A stretch of DNA of 64,000 nt from CANJIV01 sp046330225 (GCA_046330225.1 JAXLTD010000001.1:496001-560000), one strand, 5' to 3'. Counted from the first letter of the stretch, positions 49,227 to 60,043 are shown. Notes: generated by a model not told the origin, from the sequence alone. Translations and numbers: made by a program.

Positions 49227-49607
49227 ATGACCTTCACGCCAGCTTCAACCCGCCGGACGGCCATTCGGATCGCTTCTGCTGCCGCGATCGGTGCTGCCGC
49301 TGCCGCCGCCGCGCTGCCCGCCGCCGCCGCCACGGCGCCGGTCAAGACGATCGCCATGCGCGACAGCTTCTTCGTGCGCCCGGCGAACAACGCCACTATC
49401 ACGGTGAAGAAGGGCACGATCGTGCGGTTCGCCAACCGCGGCGTCGAGAACCACAACGCGACCGTCGCGATCGGCCCCGTCAAGTTCCGGTCGGGCAAGA
49501 TCCTCCCTGGCGGTGTCTACCGCAAGCAGGTCACGAAGACCGGCAAGTACATCGTCGTCTGCACGATTCACCCGGGCATGCAGGTCAACCTGCGGGTGAT
49601 CAAGTAG
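49227..49607 (+). CDS. Small exported cupredoxin (plastocyanin-like)
   Basis: The 126-residue protein has an Ala-rich signal sequence (RIASAAAIGAAAAAAALPAAAA) and a type 1 copper domain. Ligands fit His76 (ENHNAT), Cys112 and His115 (VVCTIHPGM) and Met118. It would be a blue-copper electron carrier outside the membrane. ATG 49227 follows AAGGGA by four bases; ATG 49188 upstream would add 13 polar residues before the signal. The 72 bases shared with the divergent cupredoxin-fusion gene contain GAAC-GAA-GTTC, a small palindrome that could co-regulate both. Confidence 0.88.
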   Translation: MTFTPASTRRTAIRIASAAAIGAAAAAAALPAAAATAPVKTIAMRDSFFVRPANNATITVKKGTIVRFANRGVENHNATVAIGPVKFRSGKILPGGVYRKQVTKTGKYIVVCTIHPGMQVNLRVIK

Positions 49608-49616
49608 CCGCAGCGG

Positions 49617-51731
49617 TCAAGGCGCCGCGGGCACGCCGTTGAGCGTCGCCGCGGCGCCGACGACGTCCCCGCGCTCGACGAAGTCGACGGCCAGCAGGTT
49701 GGGCACGAGCGTGCGCAGGCGCTGGCACCGGCGGGCCCGCTCGACCAGGAACTGCGGCTGGTTGACGACGTCGGCGTCGCGCGGGTTGGGCGGGTAGGCC
49801 TCGACCCAGCTGTTGACCTGGAACAGCGGGCTGGACGGCAGGCCGCGGTTGGGCCGGCAGCTCGCGTCGGTCTGCAGCTCGGCCGGCGACCGGAAGGCGA
49901 AGGGGGTCTCCTGCATGACCACGAACGCGCGGTGGTACCAGCCCGTGGCCTCGCCGCGATCCTCGCCCATCACGAAGAGACGCTTGCCCGACGCGATCAT
50001 CTCCCCGAGCGTCGGGAACGGCCGCCCCGCGGCCGGCTGGAAGTCGCTGGCCAGGCCAGCGAGCCCCGCCCGCTCGAAGGCGGCCTTGATCTCGGCGGCG
50101 GGCGCGGCGTCCTCGATCACGATCATCAGCACCTCGCGCGGATGGCGGTCCAGCCACTCCTTGAGGCCGCCGAGGAGCTCGTCGCCGGGGGTTGCCCCCA
50201 GCTCGCAAAGGATGTGGCAGAAGAAGAGGCTCTTGGGCCCGGTGACGGGGCCGAAGACCACCGAGCCGGCCAGGCGCTGCGCCGCGGCCAAGCCCTCGGG
50301 CCCGACCTTCGCCTCGGCCTGGGCGACCGCCTTGGGCGCCAGGTCGGTGCGCACGACGCCGCGGTCGTTGCGCTGGCCCAGATAGGCATCGATCTGCAGC
50401 CCGCGCACGCCGAGATCGAGCTGGCGGGCAAACGAGAGCCCGTGATTGGCGTTGAGGTAGCCATCCTGGGCGGTCGCGGTCGCGTTGTGGCTGGTCGGGA
50501 AGACGACGTCGTTGAGCGGGCGGTCGCACAGGGCCTGCGCGCCGTTGCAGCCGGTGCTCGCCGCCACGGCGGGCGCCTCGCCGGCGCGGCCGTCCACGAC
50601 GAGGCCGACGCCGGCCGCCGTGAGCCCCACGAGCGCGAGCGACCCGAGCACCCAGGGCACGAACCGGCGCCGCAGCGCCTGGAAGCTCGGCACGTCGGCG
50701 GCGCCGGGCTCGGGCCCGACCAGGAGCCGCAGCAGCCAGACGAGCGCAGCGAAGACCATCCAGCCTCCGACGGCGACGGCGGCCACGGTGAGCGCGCCGG
50801 ACGGGTCCGCCACGATGGCGGCGCCCGCCACCAGGAGCACGACGGCGCGCAGGACCGCGCGGATCGGCGTCGGCGGCTCGGCGGTGACGAGGCGCCACGC
50901 GGTCCGCGGGAGGTCGGCGGGGTCGCCGCGGCGCTGCAGCGTGGCGGCCGAGGCGGCCACGATCGCGCCGGTCGCGCCGACGGCCAGGCACCACCACGCA
51001 TAGCTGCCGAGGAACGCGTCGAAGATCCCGGCGGCGACATCGCGCGCACCGCCCGCGTGGCCGGCGAGGACGATCGCGCGCAGGATCAGGAACGCCACGA
51101 AGCTCACCGCCCCGACGGACACGAGCGCCAGCCCGATCTGGAGCGCCGCGCCGCGCCGCAGCCGGCTCACCGCGAGCGCGCCACCCAGCAGCGCGAGTGC
51201 CAGCAGGGGCAGGACGATCGCGAGGACGGCGACGCGCTCGGTGAGGGCGACGAGGTCGACGGTCAGGCTGCGGTTGGCCAGCTTCACGACGATCTCGCCC
51301 TGCGTCGCCACGCGATCGGCGAGCTCGGGGTCCTGCGTGCGGACGAACCCGAGCGCGACGACGCCGAGGTTGGCGAGGTCGATCACGAGGCTGTTCGCGT
51401 CGCCGGAGAAGACGGCCTTGTGGGTCTCGACCGCGGCGCGCCGGATGATCGAGCCCGCGATCGCGCCGCCCAGCACCGTGTCGGTCGCGCTGTTCAGGAG
51501 GGGCGCCGCCGCCACGAGGCGGGGGTTGCGCGTGACGAGGGCCCGGGTCACGTCGGCAGCCACCTTCCCCCGGACGGCGTCGTCCTGGACTGCCTCGACG
51601 GCGTTGTCCGCAAAGCCGCGGGCCTCGAAGACGTTGCGGTCCAGGTACGCGAGCGGGAGCGCCAGCAGCATTGCCACAGCGCCGGCGGCGATGAGCCCTC
51701 TCGACAGGCGTTCGCGGGTGCGTTCGCGCAC
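49617..51731 (-). CDS. Membrane protein with extracytoplasmic PI-PLC-like phosphodiesterase domain
   Basis: The 704-residue protein starts with a TM helix, then an outside domain, then about five TM helices between residues 170 and 385. The last 310 residues (from CNGAQALCDRPLNDVVFPTSHNAT) resemble the PLC-X TIM barrel: the catalytic His in TSHNAT, LDLGVRGLQIDAY, the second His in FFCHILCELG, and NLLAVDFVERGD. The usual Ca-binding residues are not obvious, so it is either a Ca-independent phosphodiesterase or an inactive relative. It follows the cupin gene by three bases. Confidence 0.8.
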   Translation of the reverse strand: MRERTRERLSRGLIAAGAVAMLLALPLAYLDRNVFEARGFADNAVEAVQDDAVRGKVAADVTRALVTRNPRLVAAAPLLNSATDTVLGGAIAGSIIRRAAVETHKAVFSGDANSLVIDLANLGVVALGFVRTQDPELADRVATQGEIVVKLANRSLTVDLVALTERVAVLAIVLPLLALALLGGALAVSRLRRGAALQIGLALVSVGAVSFVAFLILRAIVLAGHAGGARDVAAGIFDAFLGSYAWWCLAVGATGAIVAASAATLQRRGDPADLPRTAWRLVTAEPPTPIRAVLRAVVLLVAGAAIVADPSGALTVAAVAVGGWMVFAALVWLLRLLVGPEPGAADVPSFQALRRRFVPWVLGSLALVGLTAAGVGLVVDGRAGEAPAVAASTGCNGAQALCDRPLNDVVFPTSHNATATAQDGYLNANHGLSFARQLDLGVRGLQIDAYLGQRNDRGVVRTDLAPKAVAQAEAKVGPEGLAAAQRLAGSVVFGPVTGPKSLFFCHILCELGATPGDELLGGLKEWLDRHPREVLMIVIEDAAPAAEIKAAFERAGLAGLASDFQPAAGRPFPTLGEMIASGKRLFVMGEDRGEATGWYHRAFVVMQETPFAFRSPAELQTDASCRPNRGLPSSPLFQVNSWVEAYPPNPRDADVVNQPQFLVERARRCQRLRTLVPNLLAVDFVERGDVVGAAATLNGVPAAP

Positions 51732-51734
51732 TGC

Positions 51735-52127
51735 CTAGGGCGAATCCCGGCCCGGGCCGCTCGCGTCCTCGAGCAGCACGGTGTCCTCGTGCGTATAGGG
51801 CGGCGCGCAGCAGCACAGCAGCACGAGATCGTCCGGCCCCGCGTTCCAGAGCTTGTGCGGAGTTCCGGGCGGAATGACGACGCAGTCGCCGGCCCGCACC
51901 GGCTCCTCCTCGTTCCCGAGGCGCATCCGCCCGGCACCGGACACGAAGTAGTAGAGCTCCTCGGCGACCGGGTGCAGGTGCGCCACGGTCTCCTGGCCGG
52001 GCGGAACGATCGCCTCGGCCAGGCTTTGGCTCCGGGCCGGCGTCCACGCCGGGCCCGCCAGCTCCCGGATCGTCGACCCGTCGGCGGTGATGAACGCCTC
52101 GACCTCGTCGCGGCGGGCCTTGTGCAT
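51735..52127 (-). CDS. Cupin-domain protein
   Basis: A single-cupin protein of about 130 residues. Motif 1 is AHLHPVAEELYYFVSGAGRM, giving metal ligands His, His and Glu, and motif 2 is PPGTPHKLWN, giving the fourth His. A CCC cluster follows (VLLCCCAPPY). Such proteins are small oxygenases, isomerases or sensors; function unknown. ATG 52127 (MHKARRDEVEAF) was chosen because upstream ATGs at 52145 and 52190 give a proline-rich start that enters the lon promoter region. Its stop is three bases before the PLC-like gene, so they form an operon. Confidence 0.85.
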   Translation of the reverse strand: MHKARRDEVEAFITADGSTIRELAGPAWTPARSQSLAEAIVPPGQETVAHLHPVAEELYYFVSGAGRMRLGNEEEPVRAGDCVVIPPGTPHKLWNAGPDDLVLLCCCAPPYTHEDTVLLEDASGPGRDSP

Positions 52128-52192
52128 GGCGCAGACCGTACCCATTCCCGGGGGCGGCCCTTCTGGCCGCAATACTTCATTCGGTAGCATTG

Positions 52193-52207
52193 CTTACCCC
52201 TCGTAAG
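52193..52207. promoter_or_regulatory. Inverted repeat at the lon promoter
   Basis: CTTAC (52193-52197), five bases and GTAAG (52203-52207) form a perfect inverted repeat 20 bases before the lon ATG. TAGCAT at 52185-52190 could be the -10, which puts the repeat at the transcription start, a repressor position. The sequence does not match the HAIR or CIRCE heat-shock operators. Confidence 0.45.
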
Positions 52208-52227
52208 TGAGTACGGAGATCGAAACC

Positions 52228-54513
<2,286 letters not shown>

Positions 54514-54552
54514 CGGCTGTCATCGCCGCCGCAGCACTACGCTGCGGTGGCG

Positions 54553-55704
54553 ATGGCCGAGCCCGCCAGCCCCCAGCCGCCGGACGAAGCGATGCCAGGA
54601 AGCTCGGCGCCGCCGCTGCCGCCGGTCGAGCCGAGCCTCGGCTCGGTGCAGGAGGACATCGACCGCGCGACGATCATGGAGGCGATGGCCGCCGGCGAGG
54701 ACAGCGCGGAACTCGCCGCGCTGTGGCGCCGGGTCGCCGAGCGGCGGCGGGTGCGGGCAGGGGAGAGCGCCCAGGCGCTCGAGGCCGGCGCCGGGCTGGC
54801 GCAGATGCCAGGCCCGCGCTGGCACGCCCGGATGCTCGCCCGCATGGCGCGGCGATTTGGCTCGGCTGCCGTCCTGCCCTGGGTCAACCGCCGCTCGCGC
54901 GGGCGGGGCCGGGCGGCCGAGGCGGACGAGATCGCGCGGCGGATGCGCCTGCTCGCGCTGCTCGACGAGGTCGCGCCCGACGGCGTCGACGGTGCGACGA
55001 TCGCCCGGCTCGACAGCCGCCACAAGGCCGCCGGGGGCAACGCGCTGCGGGCCGCGGTCCTCGGGGCCAACGACGGCCTGGTCTCGAATCTCTCGCTCGT
55101 GATGGGCGTGGCGGGTGCGAACCTCGGCACGCGCGAGATCCTCATCACCGGAATCGCCGGCCTCCTCGCCGGGGCCTTCTCGATGGCGATGGGGGAGTGG
55201 ATTTCGGTGCAGAGCTCGCGCGAGCTCTACCGGCATGAGCTCGCGATCGAGGCCCACGAGATCGCGACCCACCCCGATGCCGAGGAAGCGGAGCTGATCC
55301 TGATCTACCGGGCGAAGGGGATCCCGGCCGATCAGGCCCGGGGCCTGGCGGCGGAGATCATGGCCGACCGCGAGCGCGCCCTCGACGCCATGGCCCGCGA
55401 AGAGCTTGGGATCGATCCGGAGAACCTCGGCGGCTCGCCCTGGCAGGCCGCGGGGGCGTCGTTCGCGCTCTTCTTCGTGGGCGCCACGCCGCCGGTCCTC
55501 CCGTTCGCGCTGTTGCCGAAGACCGAGGCCATCATCGCCTCGCTCGCGCTCTCGGCGATCATGCTCTTCATCATCGGCGCGGCGATCACGCTGTTCACCG
55601 GGCGCTCGCCGTGGACCAGCGGCCTGCGCCAGCTGGTGTTCGGCCTGTGCGCCGGCGCGCTGACCTTCGGCATCGGGAAGATCATCGGGGTGTCGGTGGC
55701 GTAG
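54553..55704 (+). CDS. VIT1/CCC1-family metal transporter with N-terminal helical extension
   Basis: The C-terminal 220 residues of this 383-residue protein form a vacuolar-iron-transporter-like Fe/Mn exporter: NALRAAVLGANDGLVSNLSLVMGVAGA (TM1 with the metal-binding 'GANDGLVS'), SMAMGEWISVQSSRELY, the cytoplasmic three-helix MBD rich in Glu (PDAEEAELILIY..), and two further TM pairs. The N-terminal 155 residues are hydrophilic and helical but lack the ExxH of the ferritin-like MbfA extension, so that domain is of unknown type. TACGCT lies nine bases before the ATG, giving an almost leaderless mRNA. Confidence 0.9.
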   Translation: MAEPASPQPPDEAMPGSSAPPLPPVEPSLGSVQEDIDRATIMEAMAAGEDSAELAALWRRVAERRRVRAGESAQALEAGAGLAQMPGPRWHARMLARMARRFGSAAVLPWVNRRSRGRGRAAEADEIARRMRLLALLDEVAPDGVDGATIARLDSRHKAAGGNALRAAVLGANDGLVSNLSLVMGVAGANLGTREILITGIAGLLAGAFSMAMGEWISVQSSRELYRHELAIEAHEIATHPDAEEAELILIYRAKGIPADQARGLAAEIMADRERALDAMAREELGIDPENLGGSPWQAAGASFALFFVGATPPVLPFALLPKTEAIIASLALSAIMLFIIGAAITLFTGRSPWTSGLRQLVFGLCAGALTFGIGKIIGVSVA

Positions 55705-55721
55705 GCCGGCGCCCCCGCGCC

Positions 55722-56534
55722 CTACCCGGGGGCGCGCAGCAGCGCGAGCTGGCGCGCCTGCAGGAGCAGCGTGCCGTCCGGGCTCCAGATCTCGGCGTCC
55801 TCGGAGAAGAACCCTTCCCGGGACAGCGGGGCGCGCATCACCACGAGGACGTGCTCGCCCGCTGCGGGCAGCGCCGCCGGATCGCTGGTGCGGTAGTGCA
55901 GCGTCAGCTCGACGGTGGGTGCGGCCGCCGGGCCGGTGCGCGCAAACGGGGCCGGGACGAGCGTGTCGGCCAGGATCGCGAGCGCGAGCGCGTCGAGCGG
56001 GCGGGACGGATCGAGGCGGATCCAGGCGCCGATGACCGCCTCTTCGCCACGGCCGGCCGGCCACGGCCCGATGACGGGGCGCACGTCGAAGTTGTCGATG
56101 AGCGGCGGCGCTGCGCCCGGTGGCGGCACCGTGCGCGCGATCTGCGCGGCGGGCGGGACCGTCGGCATCGCGGTCTCGTCGTAGGCGATGCCCGGGATCG
56201 GCGCCGCGAAGGCGCCGGCGGCGAGGGCGACCACCTTCCCGCCCTGCTGTGCCCGCAACGAGACGCTCGTGACCGAGCGGCCGCTGCGCTCAACCGTCAC
56301 GGCGACGTCCAGCGGGCCTTCGGCGGGCGCCCGAAGGTAGTGGATCGTCACCGAGCGGGGGAATCGGGAGTCATCGGCGACCGCGGCGCGCATCGCGCGC
56401 AAGAGGATGGCGGCGACGTAGCCGCCGTTCGGCCCCGCGAAGATCCACCAAGCCCGGTGCAGCTGCGCCTGCCAGCGGCCGGGGCCGGCCGGCTCGATTG
56501 CCGTGCCGGCGTCGAAGGGGTGCAGGAGCTCCAT
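55722..56534 (-). CDS. Acyl-CoA thioesterase (double hotdog, TesB-like)
   Basis: The 270-residue protein is a thioesterase of the TesB/'acyl-CoA thioesterase II-like' group. The N-terminal hotdog has WWIFAGPNGGYVAAILLRAM, a typical helix with the 'GGYV' hotdog signature, and the C-terminal hotdog repeats with DTLVPAPFA, VELTLHYRTSD and GFFSEDAEIWSPDGTLLLQARQ, where the Asp/Gln region supplies the active site. It would hydrolyse acyl-CoA to free acid and CoA. It converges with the VIT gene. Confidence 0.88.
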   Translation of the reverse strand: MELLHPFDAGTAIEPAGPGRWQAQLHRAWWIFAGPNGGYVAAILLRAMRAAVADDSRFPRSVTIHYLRAPAEGPLDVAVTVERSGRSVTSVSLRAQQGGKVVALAAGAFAAPIPGIAYDETAMPTVPPAAQIARTVPPPGAAPPLIDNFDVRPVIGPWPAGRGEEAVIGAWIRLDPSRPLDALALAILADTLVPAPFARTGPAAAPTVELTLHYRTSDPAALPAAGEHVLVVMRAPLSREGFFSEDAEIWSPDGTLLLQARQLALLRAPG

Positions 56535-56583
56535 CGGGTCCGGAAGGCTACGGCGCGGCCGCCCGTGAGCGCCGCCGCGCCAT

Positions 56584-56604
56584 CCCGTGAACGCGCTTCA
56601 CGGG
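56584..56604. promoter_or_regulatory. Perfect inverted repeat upstream of the PhoX-like gene
   Basis: CCCGTGAA (56584-56591), five bases and TTCACGGG (56597-56604) are exact reverse complements. The site lies in the 218-base gap between divergent genes, 149 bases before the PhoX-like ATG and 50 bases from the thioesterase start. A TAGGGT hexamer near 56668 may be the phosphatase -10. It is not the direct-repeat PHO box of Streptomyces. Confidence 0.5.
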
Positions 56605-56752
56605 GCGGACACCGAACCGACACCGCCCGGTAACGGCGGCGTAGCACGGGGCGGCCGGGGCGGTCCTAGGGTCCCCGTCGTCCCGGGCCTCATTCGCGCC
56701 GGACGCGCGGCCCGGGCGCCACACCCAACCACTCATCGGGAGGACCACCACG

Positions 56753-58309
56753 ATGCGAGTTCGGATCGTGGCTGGCGCCGCACTGGCGTGCGCCGGCCTG
56801 GCCGTGTCCGCAGGACCCGCGTCGGCGGATCCGTTCGGATTCCTGACGCCGATCAAGCCCTACGCGAAGACCAGCGGGCTGAGCCCCGCGTCCCCCTACG
56901 TGGTCACGCCGCTGCTCAGCGCGGGCGACATCGCGCCCGAGACGTCGACCCCTGGCACGAGCTACCGCTTCGTCGGCATCCCCGACGGCCTGGGCGCCTA
57001 CCGCCTTCCGGGCGGCCGCGGGAAGGCCGGCCTCTACGTCAACCACGAGCTCGGCACGACGACGACGCTGTCCGAGCCGGTCGTCGGCGGCCCGAAGAAC
57101 CGGGGCGCCTTCGTCTCGAAGTACCTCCTCGCGGCCGACGGCTCGGTGCTCAGCGGCGAGCGGGCGTACGACACGGTCTACCGCCAGAACACCCTCGAGG
57201 GCCCGGCGGCCCAGGCCGGCAACGCGACGAACGGGTTCGCCCGCTTCTGCTCGGGCTTCCTTGGCGGCCCGTGGACCGGCCTGGACCGGCCGATCTACTT
57301 CACCGGAGAAGAGACCGGCGGCGCCGGCACGCATGACGGTCGTGGCGGCTCGGCGGTCGCGATCTACGACAACGAGCTCCACACCCTGCCGAAGCTCGGC
57401 CACTTCGCGCACGAGAACGCGATCGTGCTGCCGAACACCGGCCGCAGGACGGTGATCATGGGCCTCGAGGACGGGCCAGCCACTCCGGACTCGCAGCTCT
57501 ACATGTACGTCGGGCGCAAGCGTCGCGGCGCGAAGACAGAGCTCGGCCGCAACGGCCTCGACAACGGCGCCCTGTACGTGTTCAAGGGCACCAGCGCCGC
57601 GACGACCGAGGACACGTTCACGTCCGGGGCGATCGGCGGCGACTGGGAGGAGATCCCGGACGCCGAGTACATGTCGGAGACGGAGCTCGAGACGGCCGCG
57701 GACGCGGCGGGCGCTTTCGGCTTCCGGCGGATCGAGGACGGAACGGCCGGCAAGCCGGGCGACTTCTATTTCGTGACGACCGGCGCCGGGGCCGCTCCGG
57801 CCAGCAGCAACCGGCTGGGCCGGGTGTACAAGCTCAGCTTGAACCCGGCGCACCCCACGTGGGGCGCGAGCCTGCGCATCATCTCCAACGCAGATGACGT
57901 CATCGCCGGCGGCGGCGACACCGCGATCAGCCCGGACAACGTGGCGTTCGACGGCCGCAGCCTGATGGTGCAGGAGGACGGGAACGGCAACAGCCGGCCG
58001 GTCATGGCCCAGAAGGGCCGCGACGGGTCGATCTGGCGCTTCGATACGCAGAACGGGTACGCCCGCCAGCGGGTCGTCGAGCTGAACCCGCCCGGGCGCG
58101 ACGGGGTGCCGGTCGTCGAGGCCGGCGAGACCAAGGGCATCTGGGAGACCAGCGGCATCATCGACACGGGCGGCCTGTACGGCAAGGACTCGTGGCTGTT
58201 CGACGTCCAGGCCCACCCGCCGACCGCGGCGCCTGGCGCCGCCGACACGACGGTCGAGGACGGCCAGCTCGTGCTCCTGACGCGCAAGCGTCACGACGGC
58301 CACCGATAG
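56753..58309 (+). CDS. Secreted PhoX-like (DUF839) phosphatase
   Basis: The 518-residue protein has a Sec signal peptide (VAGAALACAGLAVSAGPASA) and a six-bladed propeller of the PhoX/DUF839 family. Recognisable calcium/iron-coordinating segments are LYVNHELGT, FTGEETGG, HENAIVLP, MGLEDGPATPDSQLYMYVG and SPDNVAFDGRSLMVQEDGNG. PhoX releases phosphate from organic esters outside the cell. True PhoX is Tat-exported; no twin-Arg motif is visible here, so either it folds outside or it is a divergent paralogue. A strong ribosome binding site (GGGAGGA) precedes the ATG. The perfect palindrome upstream may be its operator. Confidence 0.85.
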   Translation: MRVRIVAGAALACAGLAVSAGPASADPFGFLTPIKPYAKTSGLSPASPYVVTPLLSAGDIAPETSTPGTSYRFVGIPDGLGAYRLPGGRGKAGLYVNHELGTTTTLSEPVVGGPKNRGAFVSKYLLAADGSVLSGERAYDTVYRQNTLEGPAAQAGNATNGFARFCSGFLGGPWTGLDRPIYFTGEETGGAGTHDGRGGSAVAIYDNELHTLPKLGHFAHENAIVLPNTGRRTVIMGLEDGPATPDSQLYMYVGRKRRGAKTELGRNGLDNGALYVFKGTSAATTEDTFTSGAIGGDWEEIPDAEYMSETELETAADAAGAFGFRRIEDGTAGKPGDFYFVTTGAGAAPASSNRLGRVYKLSLNPAHPTWGASLRIISNADDVIAGGGDTAISPDNVAFDGRSLMVQEDGNGNSRPVMAQKGRDGSIWRFDTQNGYARQRVVELNPPGRDGVPVVEAGETKGIWETSGIIDTGGLYGKDSWLFDVQAHPPTAAPGAADTTVEDGQLVLLTRKRHDGHR

Positions 58310-58411
58310 GCCGCCACCGCATCGAGCCGCCGAGGGCGCGGCGCCGCACGGACGCGGCGCCGCGCCCCGACTGCGTGCGCGCCGGCAGACGCCGCGGCTA
58401 CCGTGTCGTGC

Positions 58412-59851
58412 ATGCCCGATCGGCTGCGCCGCTACCGCGCCAAGCGAGACGCCGGCGCGACACCCGAGCCGCGCGGCGCGCCGGACGGCACCGCGCCACA
58501 TGACGGCGCCCCGCGGTTCGTGGTGCAGGAGCACCACGCCTCGAGCCTGCACTGGGACCTGCGGCTCGAGCACGACGGCGTGCTCGCGTCCTGGGCGGTG
58601 CCCAAGGGCATCCCGCCTGACCCGCGCACGAACCACCTCGCCGTGCGAACCGAAGACCACCCGCTCGAGTACCTCGGCTTCGCCGGCGAGATCCCCGCCG
58701 GCCAGTACGGGGCCGGCACGATGGCGATCTGGGATCGCGGGACCTTCGACCCGGAGAAGTTCCGCGACGACGAGGTGATCGCGACGTTTCACGGCGAGCG
58801 GATGCGCGGACGCTACGCGCTGTTCCAGACCAAGGGGACCCAGTGGATGCTGCACCGCATGGACCCGCCCGAGGACCCGTCGCGCGAGCCGCTGCCGGAG
58901 GGCCTGCGCCCGATGCTCGCGACCGCCGGCTCGTTGCCGCGCGACGACGACGGGTGGGCGTACGAGATCAAGTGGGACGGGATCCGCGCGCTGGCCACCG
59001 TGGACGGAGGCCGGGTCCGGCTCGAGACCCGCAACGGCAACGACGTGACCCGCCGCTACCCCGAGCTGCGGTCGCTCGGGGCAGCGCTCGGATCCACGCC
59101 GGCCGTGCTCGACGGCGAGATCGTCGCCTTCGGCGAGGACGGGCGCCCGAGCTTCCAGCGCCTGCAGGGCCGGATGCACGTCGAGGGTGACGCGGCGATC
59201 CGGCGGGCGGCCGCGGCCGCTCCGGCAACGTACGTGATCTTCGACCTCCTCTACCTCGACGGGCACGCGACCACCTCGCTGCCCTACGACGACCGCCGCC
59301 GGCTGCTCGCGGCGCTCGAGCTCGACGGGCCCGCCTGGCAGGCCCCGGCCGCGCATCTGGGATCCGGCGCGGACTTCGCCGCGGCCACGAAGGCCCAGGG
59401 CCTGGAGGGCGTGATCGCCAAGCGCCGCGACGCGCCCTACGAGCCGGGCCGGCGCAGCCGGGCCTGGCGCAAGGTCAAGCACGTGCTCCGCCAGGAGTTC
59501 GTGATCGGCGGCTGGATGCCCGGGACGGGCCGGCGGGCCGCCGGGATCGGCTCGCTCCTCGCGGGCTACCACGACGCCGGCGGGGCGCTGCGCTACGCCG
59601 GGAGCGTCGGCACCGGCTTCACCGACGCCGAGCTCGCCCGGCTCGAGGCTGCCCTGGGGCGCCTGCGGAGGCCCGACTCGCCGTTCACGGGCCGCCAGCC
59701 GCGGCGGGGCGCCGTGTTCGCCGAGCCGCGGCTCGTCGCCGAGGTCGAGTTCTCCGAGTGGACGCGCGCCGGCACGCTGCGCCAGCCGTCGTACAAGGGG
59801 CTGCGCGACGACAAGGATCCGGGCGAGGTGGTCCGGGAGCCGGAGGCGTGA
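58412..59851 (+). CDS. ATP-dependent DNA ligase, LigD-type (3'-phosphoesterase plus ligase)
   Basis: The 479-residue protein has two of the three LigD modules. The phosphoesterase domain (about 30-150) shows FVVQEHHASSLHWDLRLEHDGVLASWAVPKG with its His/Asp site. The ligase domain (about 160-475) has the adenylation motif YEIKWDGIRA, with the nucleophile Lys, followed by RNGNDVTRRYPE, LDGEIVAF, VIFDLLYLDG and EGVIAKR. The polymerase/primase module is absent. It would seal double-strand breaks in non-homologous end joining with Ku, which is not in this window. ATG 58412 was chosen over GTG 58403 because TACCGT ends seven bases before it. Confidence 0.93.
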   Translation: MPDRLRRYRAKRDAGATPEPRGAPDGTAPHDGAPRFVVQEHHASSLHWDLRLEHDGVLASWAVPKGIPPDPRTNHLAVRTEDHPLEYLGFAGEIPAGQYGAGTMAIWDRGTFDPEKFRDDEVIATFHGERMRGRYALFQTKGTQWMLHRMDPPEDPSREPLPEGLRPMLATAGSLPRDDDGWAYEIKWDGIRALATVDGGRVRLETRNGNDVTRRYPELRSLGAALGSTPAVLDGEIVAFGEDGRPSFQRLQGRMHVEGDAAIRRAAAAAPATYVIFDLLYLDGHATTSLPYDDRRRLLAALELDGPAWQAPAAHLGSGADFAAATKAQGLEGVIAKRRDAPYEPGRRSRAWRKVKHVLRQEFVIGGWMPGTGRRAAGIGSLLAGYHDAGGALRYAGSVGTGFTDAELARLEAALGRLRRPDSPFTGRQPRRGAVFAEPRLVAEVEFSEWTRAGTLRQPSYKGLRDDKDPGEVVREPEA

Positions 59852-60043
59852 CGGCCCGCCGGGGCGGCATCCCGCCCCCTGGCCGCGACCGTGCCTCATC
59901 CCGTTCGGCCAACCTGGACCCCAAGTCCATGCCGGTTGGGCACATCTGCGGTTGCGTCCGGGGCGCCAATCAGGTCTGATTGTCGCCACGCGGGCGGGGG
60001 AGAGGCCCTCCGCGTGCTTTGTCACCGACGGAGGGGGAGGCGC
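59852..60043 (+). promoter_or_regulatory. Hairpin-rich leader of the permease gene (candidate cis-regulatory RNA)
   Basis: Three inverted repeats are visible. First, CCAACC/GGTTGG (59909-59914 with 59934-59939) enclosing TGGAC/GTCCA (59915-59919 with 59925-59929). Second, CAATCAG/CTGATTG (59967-59973 with 59976-59982). Third, CCCTCCG/CGGAGGG (60006-60012 with 60029-60035), which covers the GGAGG at 60030-60034 before the ATG at 60044, so its formation would hide the ribosome binding site. No known riboswitch consensus was recognised; the first hairpin could instead terminate the ligase mRNA. Confidence 0.45.

Noticed and set aside
56690..60025. 1111-codon minus-strand ORF opposite the PhoX-like and ligase genes
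   Set aside because: It covers two unrelated genes and an intergenic leader with no recognisable protein motif.
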